Shown here: positions 47,168 through 60,600 of the stretch, one piece after another
How the letters are laid out: every line of letters begins with the position of its first letter
Numbering within the stretch: the stretch's first letter is position 1
Source: Phaseolus vulgaris
Lineage: Eukaryota > Streptophyta > Magnoliopsida > Fabales > Fabaceae
Length of the DNA: 64,000 bases
Assembly: GCF_000499845.2 (NCBI RefSeq)
Contig: NC_023756.2
Coordinates: 45,396,291 to 45,460,290, forward strand
Direction: 5' to 3'
The notes under the pieces: generated by a model
Databases searched by the model: none
Seen by the model: only the letters and a program-made list of their open reading frames with translations
Told to the model about the DNA's origin: nothing
Position numbers and translations under genes: made by a program

Positions 47168-48262
47168 CGGGATTGTTAGGGTTTGTTCTGAATTTCAGGG
47201 AAAAAGTGTGAAAAGAAGAAACAGTGAAAGAGTGAGTTTGAAGAAGGTTTGGTATTCTGGTTGGATAATTTTTTGAAAGATTATAATATTTTTTTATTAA
47301 TACATAAAGTATCTAAAATTAATATTAATTAGTACTTGGAATTTGAAAATACATATTTTATTTTAATTTATTATATAAAATTAAAATAACAATATGTTAA
47401 CAAATAAGACTTTAATGTTGTATTTTGTAGAAGGAAAAAATATAAAAAAAAGGTGAAAAATGAGGAGAAATTAACTTTTTAAATTGAATAGAAATAAAAT
47501 GAAAATAAATTTGATCAAAGAAAAACAAAAGAATAGATAAATAAAAGTTAACTGTCAAAATTATTTAATTCTAAAAAATATATTGTTATTTTTACTTTAA
47601 AAAAATGTAATTTTAATTGTATATTTTTATTATTATTCTTATTGGCATTTAAGAAAGAAAAAACATAAGAAGAAGAACGTATCAAATTCATCTTAAAAAC
47701 ATTGGCAGTATGATGTATATATTTACAATTATAATTAAAAATGATAATTAAAATGATATTATAATTAAAATGATGTATATATTTAGCATTAATATATATA
47801 TAGTTATGGAAAAGAAAAAACAATTGTTAACCTTTATTAATATATTTTAATTTCAATTAGAAAAATAATACATTTTGAACTAATTTTTGAAGTAGCAAAA
47901 AACAAAAAGAGCGCGAAGCAAGTCTTTCGCCATTCAAACTTATTCCCGGTAAATATTTTAACTGAAATACCATAATAACCCTCTTCCAACAACCAATCAG
48001 AACCGAACACGTGAAAGCCTTACTTGGTGAACATTTTCATTGGACTGTACACAAAGTTCTGTCACCGATATGTAACAATATCACAGTTTTTCTCGTCCCT
48101 CGTTTTTCTCACGCCACTTCGCGTTCTTCCCGCCATTTTCTGTCTTCCTATTTATGTGCAGAAAAGTTCAAAAATTCCGAAGCAATAAAACGAAAAGCGA
48201 AGAAAATTCGAATAAACCCAAAACAAAACCCAGAAAGAAACAGGAGACCTAGAACATTGCAA
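47168..48262. promoter_or_regulatory. Shared upstream region of the divergent Myb gene and EXO1
   Basis: 1.1 kb between the two start codons. The middle (47280-47880) is very AT-rich. The EXO1-proximal 350 bp is richer in CG, with a G-box (CACGTG, 48008-48013) and E2F-like sites. No other gene is seen; the open frame at 48011-48385 overlaps EXO1 exon 1 in another frame and is not credible. Confidence 0.6.
48127..48134 (+). promoter_or_regulatory. Candidate E2F site upstream of EXO1
   Basis: TTCCCGCC, 129 bp before the ATG, in the probable leader or core promoter. A second candidate in inverse orientation is GCGCGAA at 47911-47917. S-phase control would suit a DNA-repair nuclease, but this is a motif match only. 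Confidence 0.4.
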
Positions 48263-51200
48263 ATGGGCATCAAGGATCTCCTGAGGTTCATGAAACCTTA
48301 CATCGAACCTGTCCACATAAAGAAGTACGCTGGAAAACGCGTAAGAATCAACCCCATTGTTCTAAGCTTCGATTTTTCCACATGATTTTATCTGGGGCGT
48401 GTCCATGTTCACTCACTTTGCAAAATCTGCAGGTGGGTATTGATGCGTATTCGTGGCTTCACAAAGGGGGTGAGTGTTGAGTATCGAACTGTGTGAATGG
48501 TTTTCAATTTTGGGGTAATTAATGGAGAGAAGTTGAAGTTGGCATTTTGATTTTTCAGCTTATTCGTGTAGTATGGAGCTTTGTCTTGATTCTAGTAGTG
48601 TAAGGAAGTTGCGATACATTGAATACTTTATGCATAGAGTGAACTTGCTTCGCTTCTATAAAATAACTCCGGTTGTTGTTTTTGATGGTGGCAATGTTCC
48701 TTGCAAGGCAGCAACTGAGGAAGAGAGGAACAGGCATGTCTTTTGTTTTTCCTTTTCTTTTTCTTAAGTATTTGGTTTTGGATGAACTTTTTACTCGTTT
48801 GGTTTTCTTTCTCGAATGTGAATCTGGTTGTGTGATTATATGATTGTAGAAAAAGAAGGGCTAATCGAGAATTGGCAATGACGAAGCTCAAAGAAGGGAA
48901 TGTTGGTGCAGCTTCAGAGCTCTTCCAGGTAGAAGAATTTCTTAGATTTGAGGAAATAAATAAACAACATTGGTCTTTTTGGAGGAAATTGCTGATTACT
49001 ACATAGTATTGTCTTTAACATGTTATTGAATGTTGTCTTAATAAGATGAATGTTGAATTTTATTGGAGTAGTCATGGCTAGTTTAAAGTAGAAAAAAATG
49101 AAAAATTAAGCAATGTACAATGCTAGCAATTAATCTAAGGGCAAAACTTAGTTGTAGTTCTCATGTGTTTTTGGAGCTGTTATCTAATCAAAGTTAATGT
49201 TTTATCTAAGGATCATATACTGACCTTTATTGTAAACATTTATTATTCAAATTATTGAGATAAAACTTTTATTTTAGTTGGGGAACAATACCAAAAACCC
49301 TTTAGAAACTGCATCTACATTTTGTTCTGTATCTAATTGTTATCATCATGGTAATTAGAGATTTTGCCTTTCATTTTCCAATATGCTAATGTTTATGCCG
49401 AAGAGGGAAAACAGTTCAAGGATCTTCCTTTCTTTTGTGTGCAGAGAGCAGTGAATATTACTCCGGTTATGGCACATCAGTTAATTCAGGTATGCAAACA
49501 TTTTTTGTTGTACAGACTTCTGACTGGTTCATCATTAATTCACTCTAGGGTATTTCCATTATATATTTATCTTGCAGACCCTTAAATCAGAGAAAATTGA
49601 GTTCGTTGTAGCTCCATATGAAGCAGATGCTCAGTTAGCGTACTTGTCTCACCTTGGAGTAGAAAATGGTGGTGTTGCAGCAGTGATCACAGAAGATAGT
49701 GATCTAATAGCATATGGCTGTCCAGATGTAAGATCTTCAATAATATGAAATTGTGCGGGAGGCTTACTGTGTTTTGAATTGTAATACGGTGGTTTTGACC
49801 AGATTATTTTTAAGATGGACCGTCATGGGAATGGTGAAAAAATAGAGTTAGAGAAGGTTTTCTCTGCTGAGTCTGGTAAACCTTCATTTCGGAGTTTCAA
49901 TAAGGAACTTTTCACAGGTAAATTTTTGCTGTTTCTGTAATTCATTAACATGTGCTCATATGCATGAAATGATCAAGGTTGCTTTGTAACCTATGATGAA
50001 CATGTATATCTTCGTATAACTGCTCTAGGGCTTGATGCGTAAGTGTCTTATCATCAACCAGGAAAAAGAGAAAAAAAACTTGGAATTAGCCTAAAAGACC
50101 TTGTTCTGGATCTTTGCTTTGAAATGTTGGATACATTAACTTGAGATGACTTGTAATTTAAGGATTTTATCTAGAGACTCTACTAATTTCTGAAGAGTTC
50201 TTTGTTGTTTGGATCATAGAAAAGAAGTCTCATGCTTTCAGGTTTATGACAGTTTATCAAGTGCTTTTTGTTTCCCCTCTCCAGGTATGTGTGTCTTAGC
50301 TGGCTGTGATTTTCTTCCATCTGTTCCCGGAATTGGTATTGCTCGAGCCCATGCTTTGGTTTCCAAATATCGGAACCTAGACCGTGTAAGTATGTTCCCA
50401 TCTGCTAAAAAACATCAGGTTTGATTGCTTGTTGAAGGGAATTTGAACAGAAATCTAGAGAGAGCATTTTTAGAATTAAGAAGGCTCTCATGTCCCCTAT
50501 TATCACTGGCTTTATGTGATCATGAGAACTGTCAAAAGGACTGCTCATATGAAGTGTTGACATTATTCCTTGCATTTCTTTATGTTTCATAGAAGGATAT
50601 ATCCTTTCTCTTCATGCTAAGTAGCCAATCCAATTTCACTTATCTATCATGAATTGATCATTAAACCAAAGAGATTATAGGACTGTAGAAAAAAATATAA
50701 TCCCTATTTCCACATTGGTTTTCAGCCTGATTTACTGAGATACAAGTGACAAGTTGGCTTTGCTGCTGAATGTAGTTTTTAGTAGAGAGCTCACTAGTCT
50801 TTTTTAAGCTAGAATTTGCAATAGTACGATTCTCAATGGTATGACTTGTCTTTCTGGATTTCCAGATTGTAGTTAATGAGTTCATATATCTAGCAAGAGT
50901 GGGAAATGAAAAATAAAGGATTTATAACACACAAGTCACAACCACATCCATTGATAGCTAAGATAGGATTTATGATTTCAATATTCCTATTTCTATATCA
51001 CGTGACATTTTAAATATTTTCATGAAAATTGGTGAAAAAGTGAAAACATATTAATTGTGTGAATTATACTGGTGATATAAAACTACATAGATTCGTATAT
51101 TAGTACTGAGTTATTGTGATATGCATGGGTAGACAGCCAAAATGTATCGAATAGTAAGATTTATGTATCTTGTTTTGGTAAATGGGAACTAGACAAATGA

Positions 51201-52824
51201 ATATTTCCTTATTAAACTGGAATTTGTAGTCATTGGATGTTATATAGCAGAAACCAATACATTTGTTTTTTTGCTTCTACTGTTGCAAGTATAGATAAAG
51301 TGGTAGCTGATGACACAGCCTCAGAGATATCAGAATTAAGGTTCATATTCAGTTTCGTTATGACTAATATATCAATTATTTAACAGATATTGTCCGTTCT
51401 TAAGCTCGAGAAAGCCGACCAAATGCCTGAAGATTATGCCAAAACCTTTCAAGAGGCTGTAGCAGTTTTTCAGCATGCTCGAATGTACCACTTCTAAAAC
51501 TCTTTCCTAATTTTTGAATGGTTATTTGTTAATTTTTATCAATGACTGTATTTGCTTCTGGAATATCTATGTAGATATGATACCAATGCTAAAGAGCTGA
51601 AACACATGAAGCCTCTTCCACAAAATTTTCTTGAGTCACTTGATGGGAAACTCGATTTCTTGGGGCCGTATCCTTTATTGTGTCTTCTTTTTCTGAATTG
51701 ATACCATTACTTCAATATTCTCAACTTGTCCTCCCAGCATTTTTTTTTCTTGCCTGTTATTGATATTGCTGTCAGACACCATTTTGGAAGTTACTTGGAT
51801 TTGTATATGATATTTAGCTAGGAATTCGGAATGTATGTCATGCTATTTCTATTCTAGTTTTTTATTATTGTTTTAGCACTTCCAAGAGAATATATGGTCA
51901 ATTTTAACTTTTATGCTTGTTCAACTTGTATCATAGTTTCTTTGACATACAATTAGACAAATTCCCCCATCTATAGTCAAAGGTATAGCTGAAGGAAACT
52001 TGAATCCATCAACTAAGAAAGCCTTTGATAAGTCTGAATGTTCTAGATTTCCTCTACACCCCACTGATCTCCAAAGCTTTGATCAAATCCAGAAAGCTGA
52101 AGTTCCTGCACCATCTAGACTAAAGAATAGCTTTTCAATCATTGCCTCCCAATACACCAGAGAAAATAGTACAGGCAAGTGAAATATTGGAGATCTTCAC
52201 TACTATAATACATTGCTAAGTTTTTGCTAGCATGGCGTATATGTTTAACTATGGCATGTCATAACACTTTCTTTCTCCACAGTGACTAGGCTCTTAGATG
52301 AAGAAAAATATTCCAATGAAGCCTTGGCACTGGAGAAACTAATCAAGCCATTGGAAACAATTGGAACAGAAGAAAAAACCATTATATCTGATAACACTCC
52401 TTTGAAGGTTCCTGATAACAATCCATTCAGGATAAGAAAAAATGAGGAGAGATATCAGACAAAGGACACTATTGAAAAGATTGTTGTTGAAAGCAGCATG
52501 GAATATATTGACTTGTGCACGTCTCCGGATAACTTTCAAAAAGAGGGGTCTGATGAGAATCACTCAAGGAAAAGGAAATTTCAGAACATTTTGTCTGATA
52601 AAGTTGAAGCCAGTGAGGATCTGGTTTCGGGAGTGACTGAAGCAGAAAAATGTGATGTTGTATGTTTGACAGAATCCCCAGAAAGTGTAACTTCTGGGAC
52701 TAAGATGATTGCTCATTTGAAAGGAAAAAGTGAAAGTAAAAAGAAATCCAATAGAAGAAGCAACAGCAAGAAAACGGGGAGTAATACCAACAGAACACTA
52801 CTGAATTTCTTTTCTAGAGTGTAA
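48263..52824 (+). CDS. EXO1: EXO1-family 5'-3' exonuclease (FEN1/XPG superfamily)
   Basis: Twelve exons with closing phases: 48263-48340, 48433-48469, 48559-48733, 48850-48928, 49445-49489, 49578-49727, 49803-49917, 50285-50385, 51387-51484, 51575-51667, 51957-52174, 52283-52824; 576 residues. XPG-N begins [20 protein letters not shown]. Metal-binding acidic residues are in place: D30 (GIDAYSWLH), D81 (VVVFDGG), E153 and D155 ([12 protein letters not shown]), D178 and D180 ([12 protein letters not shown]), D235 ([14 protein letters not shown], start of the helix-two-turn-helix). The C-terminus is basic and ends [10 protein letters not shown], resembling a PCNA-interacting motif. Role in the family: nuclear 5'-3' resection and flap cleavage in mismatch repair and recombination. 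The introns after exons 3 and 11 use GC donors; in both cases only the GC site keeps the frame. Confidence 0.95.
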
Positions 52825-53425
52825 TCATTCTAATATGTACGTCCAATCTCTCTCGTTGCTGCAGTTTTGACTTCATTTTTATTGATAACAGTTAATTGAT
52901 TAGACTAATAGAATATTTCACGTGAGAACAGTAAAATATTTAAAAACGCTTATATTTATGCTTTAAAGTATTTTTTGCATATAAAAAATAAACACTTTAC
53001 ATTAAGCTTTAAACATTTATATAACCTTGACCATAAATTCTGGAATGAAACTGATCGTTCATCAATTGTGTCGGCCACTTAAGTGATACAGTTTATCAGC
53101 TGAATACTACCAAGTATGGATAGGCACCCATGAATAGAGTTGCAGAAAATAAAAATCTATTGTTTTTATCACATGTTATTTAAATTTTCTAATGGGCACA
53201 TGGAAGCATATTTTAAAGAATTTATATAAAGAAACAAAACATTGAGCAATATGATGCCAAGAGAAAAAGCAAGTTATGGCCATAAAAGATAATTTTATTC
53301 TAAGACTTGTATTAATCAAGTCAGATGATTGCAATTACAGAAGCACTTTCTAACTCAGCCAAAACCACTAAAACACGATTTCTGAAGAAACTAGAAGCTT
53401 AGAAAATAGATGTTGAACTCAGCTA
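52825..53425. other. Convergent 3' region between EXO1 and the beta-glucosidase gene
   Basis: Tail-to-tail spacing of 601 bp with AT-rich sequence that must hold both 3' UTRs. No further gene. Confidence 0.5.
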
Positions 53426-56400
53426 TTAATGCTTCTTTCTGGCATTGAGCTGCTTGAACCAGTATGCTGACATCTTGGGGTGTCTCTTGAGGGTTTTGAA
53501 ATCAACATAGACAATGCCAAACCTTGATGTGTAGCCCAACCTCCATTCAAAGTTATCTAGCAAAGACCATGCGAAGTAGCCAACCACATTTGCTCCATCA
53601 TCAACAGCCTTCTTTAGGTTAGTCAAATAGCCTTTGTAATAGTTTATTCTTGTGGTGTCATGCAAACCCTTGGGAAGAGTCACATTACCTGGATCATCCA
53701 TGCCTACATACAAGACATTGAAAACGCAGAATACTAATGTCACACCAAGCCAAAATTAGAACAACAAAAAAAGACCAAGCAACAAGTTAGAAGTTAATTT
53801 ACTTTGAGGAAACAATTTTTAAATTTAGTTTAATTTCAAAATTGTCATTTTATTTTCACTCTGTACCTTGTTTTCAAAGATCTGTACAATAATAGTTAAA
53901 ACCATACAGCCAGTGGTTCCTTTATCATTTTTTGTAAACAGGAAACAAATTCAAAACAAAAAAATCATTTTATAAATAAAAGTGAAAACAGAAATATTTT
54001 CTCATAATAAAACGCCCTAATGTATAATTTTACCATTTTCAGATAAAATCACTGTTGGGTTTCCATAATGTTCCTTTATGTACATCAATGATTTGTAGAT
54101 GCCCCATGGTACGTTGTAAAGCCAATAAGAATTAGCCTGTAAAAAATCAACTTACAAAAATTAGTCACTGCATGATAGGTGCACTTGTATCTATTTAATG
54201 TAATGAATATCATTCACTGAGTTCAAACTTACTCTTGGACCAATTGGCACTCCATTCTTAGCATCTTCAATGTTCAAGAAAACAAAAATGGTAGTTATGG
54301 AAATGCACAGAAAATATTTTAATCAATGGCTAAAGGAAGCATTGACTTACAAGCAAACCCTGCATTCCAATCCATTTGATAGCCTGGGACTTTAGGTTTT
54401 GATTGATGAGGATCATACATATAGTAGGTAGTATATTGGTTGATTCCAACAAAATCAATCGAACCCTTCACAATTTTAACTTCTTCACTAGTGAATTTGG
54501 GGAGTCTTTGCCCAACAATTTCTTGAACAGTCTTTGGATACTCTCCATAAACAAGGGGGTGAATGAACCTGGTGAATTCAAGCATTATGATTGCTATCAA
54601 GTGTGTGAAAGTTTTCACAGGAGAGAGAGTTCGCGTTCAAAAGTAAATACTTGAACAAGTAATGTAGGATCGACAATAAACAAATGCCAAAGATTTTTAC
54701 CATCCAATGTGAAAGTCTCTGGCTCTTTGAGCAGCATAATTGTCGGCCTTGGATCTTGTAAGAGGCTCATACCAAACAAAATCCAAGAGGATTCCAATTC
54801 TTCCCTTTTGCTTTTCCTAAAACAAGCACATTCATCATCACATAAGAACATTTTAGCATCTTAATTAAGATTTGGTTTGGATAAACTTATCTAAAACCAC
54901 AATAAGAAAAAAATGAATAGAACTTTTCCTGAAGTTAACCAACTTCTGCACTTCTGTTTAAATGCATAAGTTGATTTGAATTCATGGAAGAAATTCAATT
55001 CCTTTTAATTTCCTATTCTTTTTCTTTTATACATCCTTATGGAGAACATTACTTAAACAAAAGGATTAGATATATTAAGATTACTTGATACTTCTCTCGG
55101 TATCTTTGAACAGCAGCTGCATGTGACAATATCAAGTTGTGTGCAACAGTATAAGGCTCAGTGCCTGAGTTACCAGCTGTACAATTCCCATATTCTTTTG
55201 AGCACCTTCCAGGGGCAAAGAAACCATTATCATAGCCAAGAGCAGCCACCACACGAGGTTCATTAAACGTCATCCAATTCTTAACTCTGTCTCCAAAAGT
55301 CTTGAAACAAAATTCTGCATAATCTGCAAAATCTTTCCTGTGCAACAATTTAAGCATTCCTGTTAGTTATCCTTCTTTGTATTTATTATCATGTCAACAT
55401 GTACTTTTTTTATCAGACTTACTACAAGTATTAAGCTACGACAAATTTACAAAACTTGCATTTAAAAGATCAAATTTTTCTTGTATATATATATATAGGT
55501 ACTTACACAACTTGGCGACCCAATAATCCGTTGTACCTCTCCTCAAGTGCCAAAGGAAGATCATAGTGGTAGAGGTTTGCATATGGAGTAATACCTGCAA
55601 CAGTTGCAGACAATCAATGATGAACAAATGAACACTAACAATAAGTTGAACACTACATTTCAAATATTAAGTATGCTATAAAAGTTACCTTTTTCTAGTA
55701 AGTAATCGATCAACCTGTTGTAGTATGCCACACCTTTCCAATTTACATTGCCAGTTCCATCTGCAGTAGTGGTGAAATTGAAACTCAGTTAATTTATTAA
55801 TGGAGTTTAACAATTTAATTCAGCTATGGCCAGATAAGTAAAACAAATATTGCTACATTACTTGGAAAAATTCTGGACCACGAGATTGAGAACCGATAAG
55901 CATCAAAATTCAGTTTGGACATGAGATCTATATCGTCCTGTGAAATTAAACATACTTTAGCTCACATTGTTGCTTCTAGCAGAGAAGAACTACAGGTATA
56001 AATCAATCACAATCACATTGTTGCATTTTCACAGATGGGTCCAACTGAAAAAGAACTACTTTTTTTTAAAATATAGAAAAGGAAACAAAAAATAAAATAA
56101 TCATTTACTTTATAAAAAGTCCTGATATTAAAAATCAACAAATAAAAAATAAAAGCCACTTACTTTGTAGCGATGATACTGATCAACAGAAACTTCTCCC
56201 GTCCCGTTATTTGCCACAATACCTGTTTTGTATTTAATCAAACAATATTTTATGTTAACAAATATTTTTTATTTTAAATCTGTTTTTGTGATATTATCAA
56301 TCTAGCATAACATAGTGACACTGAGATACGAACACGAAGATACGTATTTTTAAAATATAAGACACTGAGACACGAACACGAAAATACGTATAATTTTTAA

Positions 56401-57393
56401 AATATAAGACACACGGACACAAACACGAAGATTCGTATAATCTTTAAAATGTAAGACACGGATATATATTATATAATTATGAATTATATAAATTGATAAT
56501 AACAATAAATATTTATGTGTAAAAGTATCTTTCAGATTTTTTTAAGTAGAAAGATGATTTTTTGACCGATTAAAAAAAATATTTCTTAATTTTATAATTA
56601 TAATAAAAAATTATATAATAAATTTTAATTTTTAAAAATTATTGTATTTATTTTTTTAAAATTTATATTAGAATATTGTTAGAATTTTCATAAATTTAAC
56701 AAATATTAAGATCCGAACTTCATTAAGTTATTATTAAGAAATGTACTTTGAATATTAATTAACATTATTATATTTTAAGCTACCATCTAAACTAAATTAA
56801 TCACCGAACCCATTTTCCACACGTTGTTCGTGCATTCGCATCTTGCTTTTCACCAGAAATTGCGACGCGAAACACACCGTCATCGTTAAATTAACGTCTT
56901 TTTCCGTCAACAAAACAACGTATTTTGCTCTGTGTGTTTTGTTGTTTAGTAGATTATTAAAATAAGAAAAAAAATTAAAAGTGAGTGGATAAATTAAGTA
57001 AAATTTAATTTTAACTCAAGATTTATATACTATAAAGAATAAAATGTTTTAATATTTATCTGGAACAAGAATATTAAATTAATTTTTTAAGAAAATAAAT
57101 TAATTAATTGAAATTGAGAATGTTGACGAACCGGGCTTTTGGATAAAAACGTCCCAAATGCTTGGGCCGCGACCGTCTTGGTGGGCCATACCCTCCACCT
57201 GATACGCAGACGTGGCCGTTCCGATAATGAAGCCTTTGGGAAAAACCTCTCTGCTCAAACCTCCGGTGTCGAAACGCACCGTTTCGGGGTGGAGGGTCGC
57301 ATCTGCAGCCGCGGCGCAGCGGATAACCGGAGCTGCAGCGATGAAGAAAGAAAAGAGGAAACAGAAACGTGGAAATGGAGCGAGAGACACCAT
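53426..57393 (-). CDS. BGLU44: Glycoside hydrolase family 1 beta-glucosidase (BGLU44 type)
   Basis: Eleven minus-strand exons with closing phases: 57393-57132, 56222-56164, 55937-55862, 55760-55689, 55594-55507, 55337-55085, 54816-54701, 54568-54351, 54264-54233, 54136-54034, 53703-53426; 518 residues. A hydrophobic signal peptide ([20 protein letters not shown]) is followed by the GH1 start [18 protein letters not shown]. The acid/base Glu212 is in WMTFNEP and the nucleophile Glu425 in ILSENG; other conserved GH1 pieces are [28 protein letters not shown] [14 protein letters not shown] and WSLLDNFEW. The product is probably a secreted retaining beta-glucosidase or beta-mannosidase; BGLU44-type enzymes are reported to act on mannosides and glucosides. 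I chose ATG 57393 because the upstream in-frame ATG (57459) overlaps a TATA box. Intron 1 carries a dispersed repeat. Confidence 0.94.
56317..56454. repeat. 44-47 bp tandem repeat, three copies, in intron 1 of the GH1 gene
   Basis: Units at 56317-56360, 56361-56407 and 56408-56454, each GACAC-(GAG)-ACGAACACGAAGATACGTA-like followed by TTTTTAAAATATAA. A fourth start (GACACGGATAT) leads into the AT-rich body. Confidence 0.9.
56380..56710. repeat. Dispersed AT-rich repeat, copy 2 (related to 6935-7190)
   Basis: Shares ATAATTTTTAAAATATAAG and the order of several AT-rich blocks with 6935-7190. Boundaries unclear. Confidence 0.45.
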
Positions 57394-57457
57394 AACGGAG
57401 CTCTCTGTACAAAAGAGAGTGAAAGAGATAATGGCAGTGATGACATGAGTGAGATCC

Positions 57458-57464
57458 ATTTATA
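57458..57464 (-). promoter_or_regulatory. TATA box of the beta-glucosidase gene
   Basis: TATAAAT on the minus strand, overlapping the A of the first in-frame ATG (57459). A transcription start about 30 bp downstream (near 57430) would leave that ATG untranscribed and make 57393 the first usable start, with a ~35-nt leader. Confidence 0.7.
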
Positions 57465-57639
57465 GGCCATGTTTTTGGAGAGTGGTGTTTTGGTGGTGGC
57501 ATGACACATGGAAAGATAAATTTGGGAATTAATTGTTCTTTGTTTCTTTTGCATTCTGTCAAAATCATTGCACATATGGTGGGGCATGTGTGCTCCTTCT
57601 TCCCATTTTCAACCATTGCCAAGACTGAAATTGTGAAAT

Positions 57640-60600
57640 GCTATTAGTATAAAAGGTGAAGAGAGTATCTTTTGCCAATGTTTTACCAATTTTTTTTTTT
57701 ATATAGGATTTTATACATTTTAATAGTTAACATGGAAAATTATAATTAGTAAAAGAAATTGTAAAAATAAATTACATTAAATATGTTGGAGATCATCTAG
57801 AGATAAAAAAATAGTATATAAATAAGTTCAAATTTCATCTTATAAATCAATTTCATAAAAATTAGTTAGATTTTCACTTATTAATATATGACATTAAAGC
57901 CTATCGTAACAATAGTTTATTATATGTATCACGACCGCACACGAGTTTATGAGTCTCGACATCAACGACTAAAGATAAAAATATTTTATAATAGTATATA
58001 AATGGATAAAAATCCATTTCTTAATAGAATTAAACCATAGTAGATTTTGAAAAGCGATTGTTGAAAAAAATTTCAAAAATTGAAATTAATAATTTTATAT
58101 CTCTTTTATTACTAAAATATGCACAAAATTAATAATTATTTATTCTTTTTTATATATAAGGGTAAATTTGTAATCTTACAATTTACACTGTTCAAAATAA
58201 TTTAAAATACTCTTATAATCATCACATCGTATCTCAATAAACTTTCTTTACACATCTACTCTAACATACAATGATCCAAACACACTAACTTTTTTCACAC
58301 TTTCTTCTCACACTCTCACTCTTTCATACCCTCAACTTTCCACTCCCTAATCCAAACAAAGTCTTTACTCCTTTGTATATTGATTTGAAATTTGTTAAGG
58401 TATTTTGGAAACTTTTTATTAATATTGTTTATGATGTTTAGGATTCAAAGGAAGAGAGAGAGTGTATCTTTCAATAATATAATTTCATGATATGGCAATC
58501 CTGTGTTATCCTTGTTTGACACTAAATCTACAATAATAAACATTATTTTAAACTAATATATAGTTTCATCTTACATTAATCAATTAAGTTGAAGACGATG
58601 TGTCTTTTAATAATATATTTTTCGTGACAGGACAGTTTTCCTGTCAATCTTATTTATAGTGATTTTTTTATTATTGATTTAGATTTTTTTTTACTTTTTT
58701 ATCAATATCAATTAAAAATCTTCTAATAAATATTGACAAAAAAATTATAATTAAAGTTAATCAAATTTTTTTATCATTTGATATTAAAGAAATTTTAATA
58801 GGAAAACTTATATTTTAATGAAAACCAAGCTTAACAATGGTTGAGTTGATTATATCTCAGTTAAAACTAAGCTTAATGCTATATTGAGTAAATACGAAAA
58901 TTTTAAGATTTTTTTATGTGAGATTTAAATTTTATTTTATTTTAATAAACCAAATTACTTTTATAATTTTAATAAATAATAAAATGGTAATAATTTATGT
59001 ATAAAAAATTAATTATAAAGAGAATCTCCATTAATAGAATATGTGAACAAACTTTGCTACCATTAATATCACGCGAACCTTATAACTGAGATTCTAAAAC
59101 AAATTCTATATACTTCTTTTAAACAATTTGCCATAGTATATATAAAAAAATTGTGAGCAAAATTTTATATTTTTTATTATTTTAGTATTACATCACTCAA
59201 GTCAAAAATTAATTTATATTTTTTTTCTTCAATCCATCGAAATGCTTTCAGCATACTAATACTTATTAATTAAATTATGTATGAAAAACTAGTCATAGAT
59301 AAAGTTGATCAAGATTATTGAAAATTTAAATTCTATTTAGAATATTTACTTTAGAAAAATTGTGTATATATTTTTGTTTTTATATATGAAAATACGTGAA
59401 TCATGTATTAATATAAGTTTTGTTTAGTTTACACATATTACAAGTAATAAAGTAATTAACAAATAAGGCTCTTGATATTGTATTTTTGTTTGACCATCCA
59501 AAAGCTAAAAAGTAATGTGTATTTATATGCATTGTGCGTAAAGATGTTTAATTAATTTAATTTTTTAGGTTGACATTTATTTGTAAAATTAAATTAGGTT
59601 ATTTTGTGTTTTCACCATTTTGATCTGCATTTTTATAATTTAATGTTTTAGAGTGTTACTAAATATCGATGTTTAGTTTAACATTTTGAATTTATATTTC
59701 ATCTAATACTTAGTCCATCTTTATTTTAATTATATTATTAATTTTTTTAATAAATATGTTAATTCACGGTTTTATTTTTCTAAAATATTTATAAAAAAAG
59801 TTATGTAAATGGCTAATGTATCGTCTCACATTTCGATCTCTCGACTCACCACTACACGTTTTAGAATATCATTTGTCTGAGTAAAAGGTATGCAGTTATC
59901 TCAAGTTATTGAAAAACTTATGAGTTGATATAATACAACGTACCTTTTGAATATTATTATTTGTAAATATATTTTAAAGGTGAGTATTTTTACAAATATT
60001 CACATCACTCTATATTGTAAAAATATATTAGACAAAAAAAACTAGAACATCAAGTCGAAGTCGAATATAATAAAACGTATTGAGGAGGATCGAATCGACA
60101 TACGAAACATATTATAAGTTAATTGGTATTTGAATTTATTCTATTTTTTGTTTTTACCAACAAATAATAAATAAAATAAAAGTATACACTTCATAAGTGT
60201 CTCAACCCTTACACAGAAAATGGCAGGGTCAACCTGCTAAACACCTAACATACACGAATCTAACAAACTCTACATACCAATAAATCAATCCTCAAGGATA
60301 CATGAAATAGGCCACATCAAAAGAATTCAACATCCCTCAAATTATCCTATTAGTGGCGCTCTTATAATCAATCTCTAGTCAAAAGATGACACAACACAAT
60401 ACACACAAAACATCCCTAATAACAACAAAAAAAGTTAAAGTAACATTACTAGTCAAATTCTCTCACCCAAAAACAAGTCAGAGTCTACTCAACAAAAGAA
60501 TACACTTTCTTCCAAACCTGTAATGTTTACCTAACTACTAATATGTCTCAAAGTAACCATCTCTTTTCATAACCTCATCAACTATAAAGACAAGAAATAC

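Noticed and set aside
46798..47276. Alternative frames over exon 1 of the Myb gene
   Set aside because: Only the frame starting at 47167 joins exon 2 with correct phase and gives the acidic N-terminus.
54403..54654. Plus-strand open frame of 83 codons
   Set aside because: Antisense to GH1 exon 8, which encodes conserved beta-glucosidase sequence.
57139..57622. Long frames on both strands other than the GH1 exon 1 frame
   Set aside because: Shadows produced by the GC-rich first exon of the beta-glucosidase.
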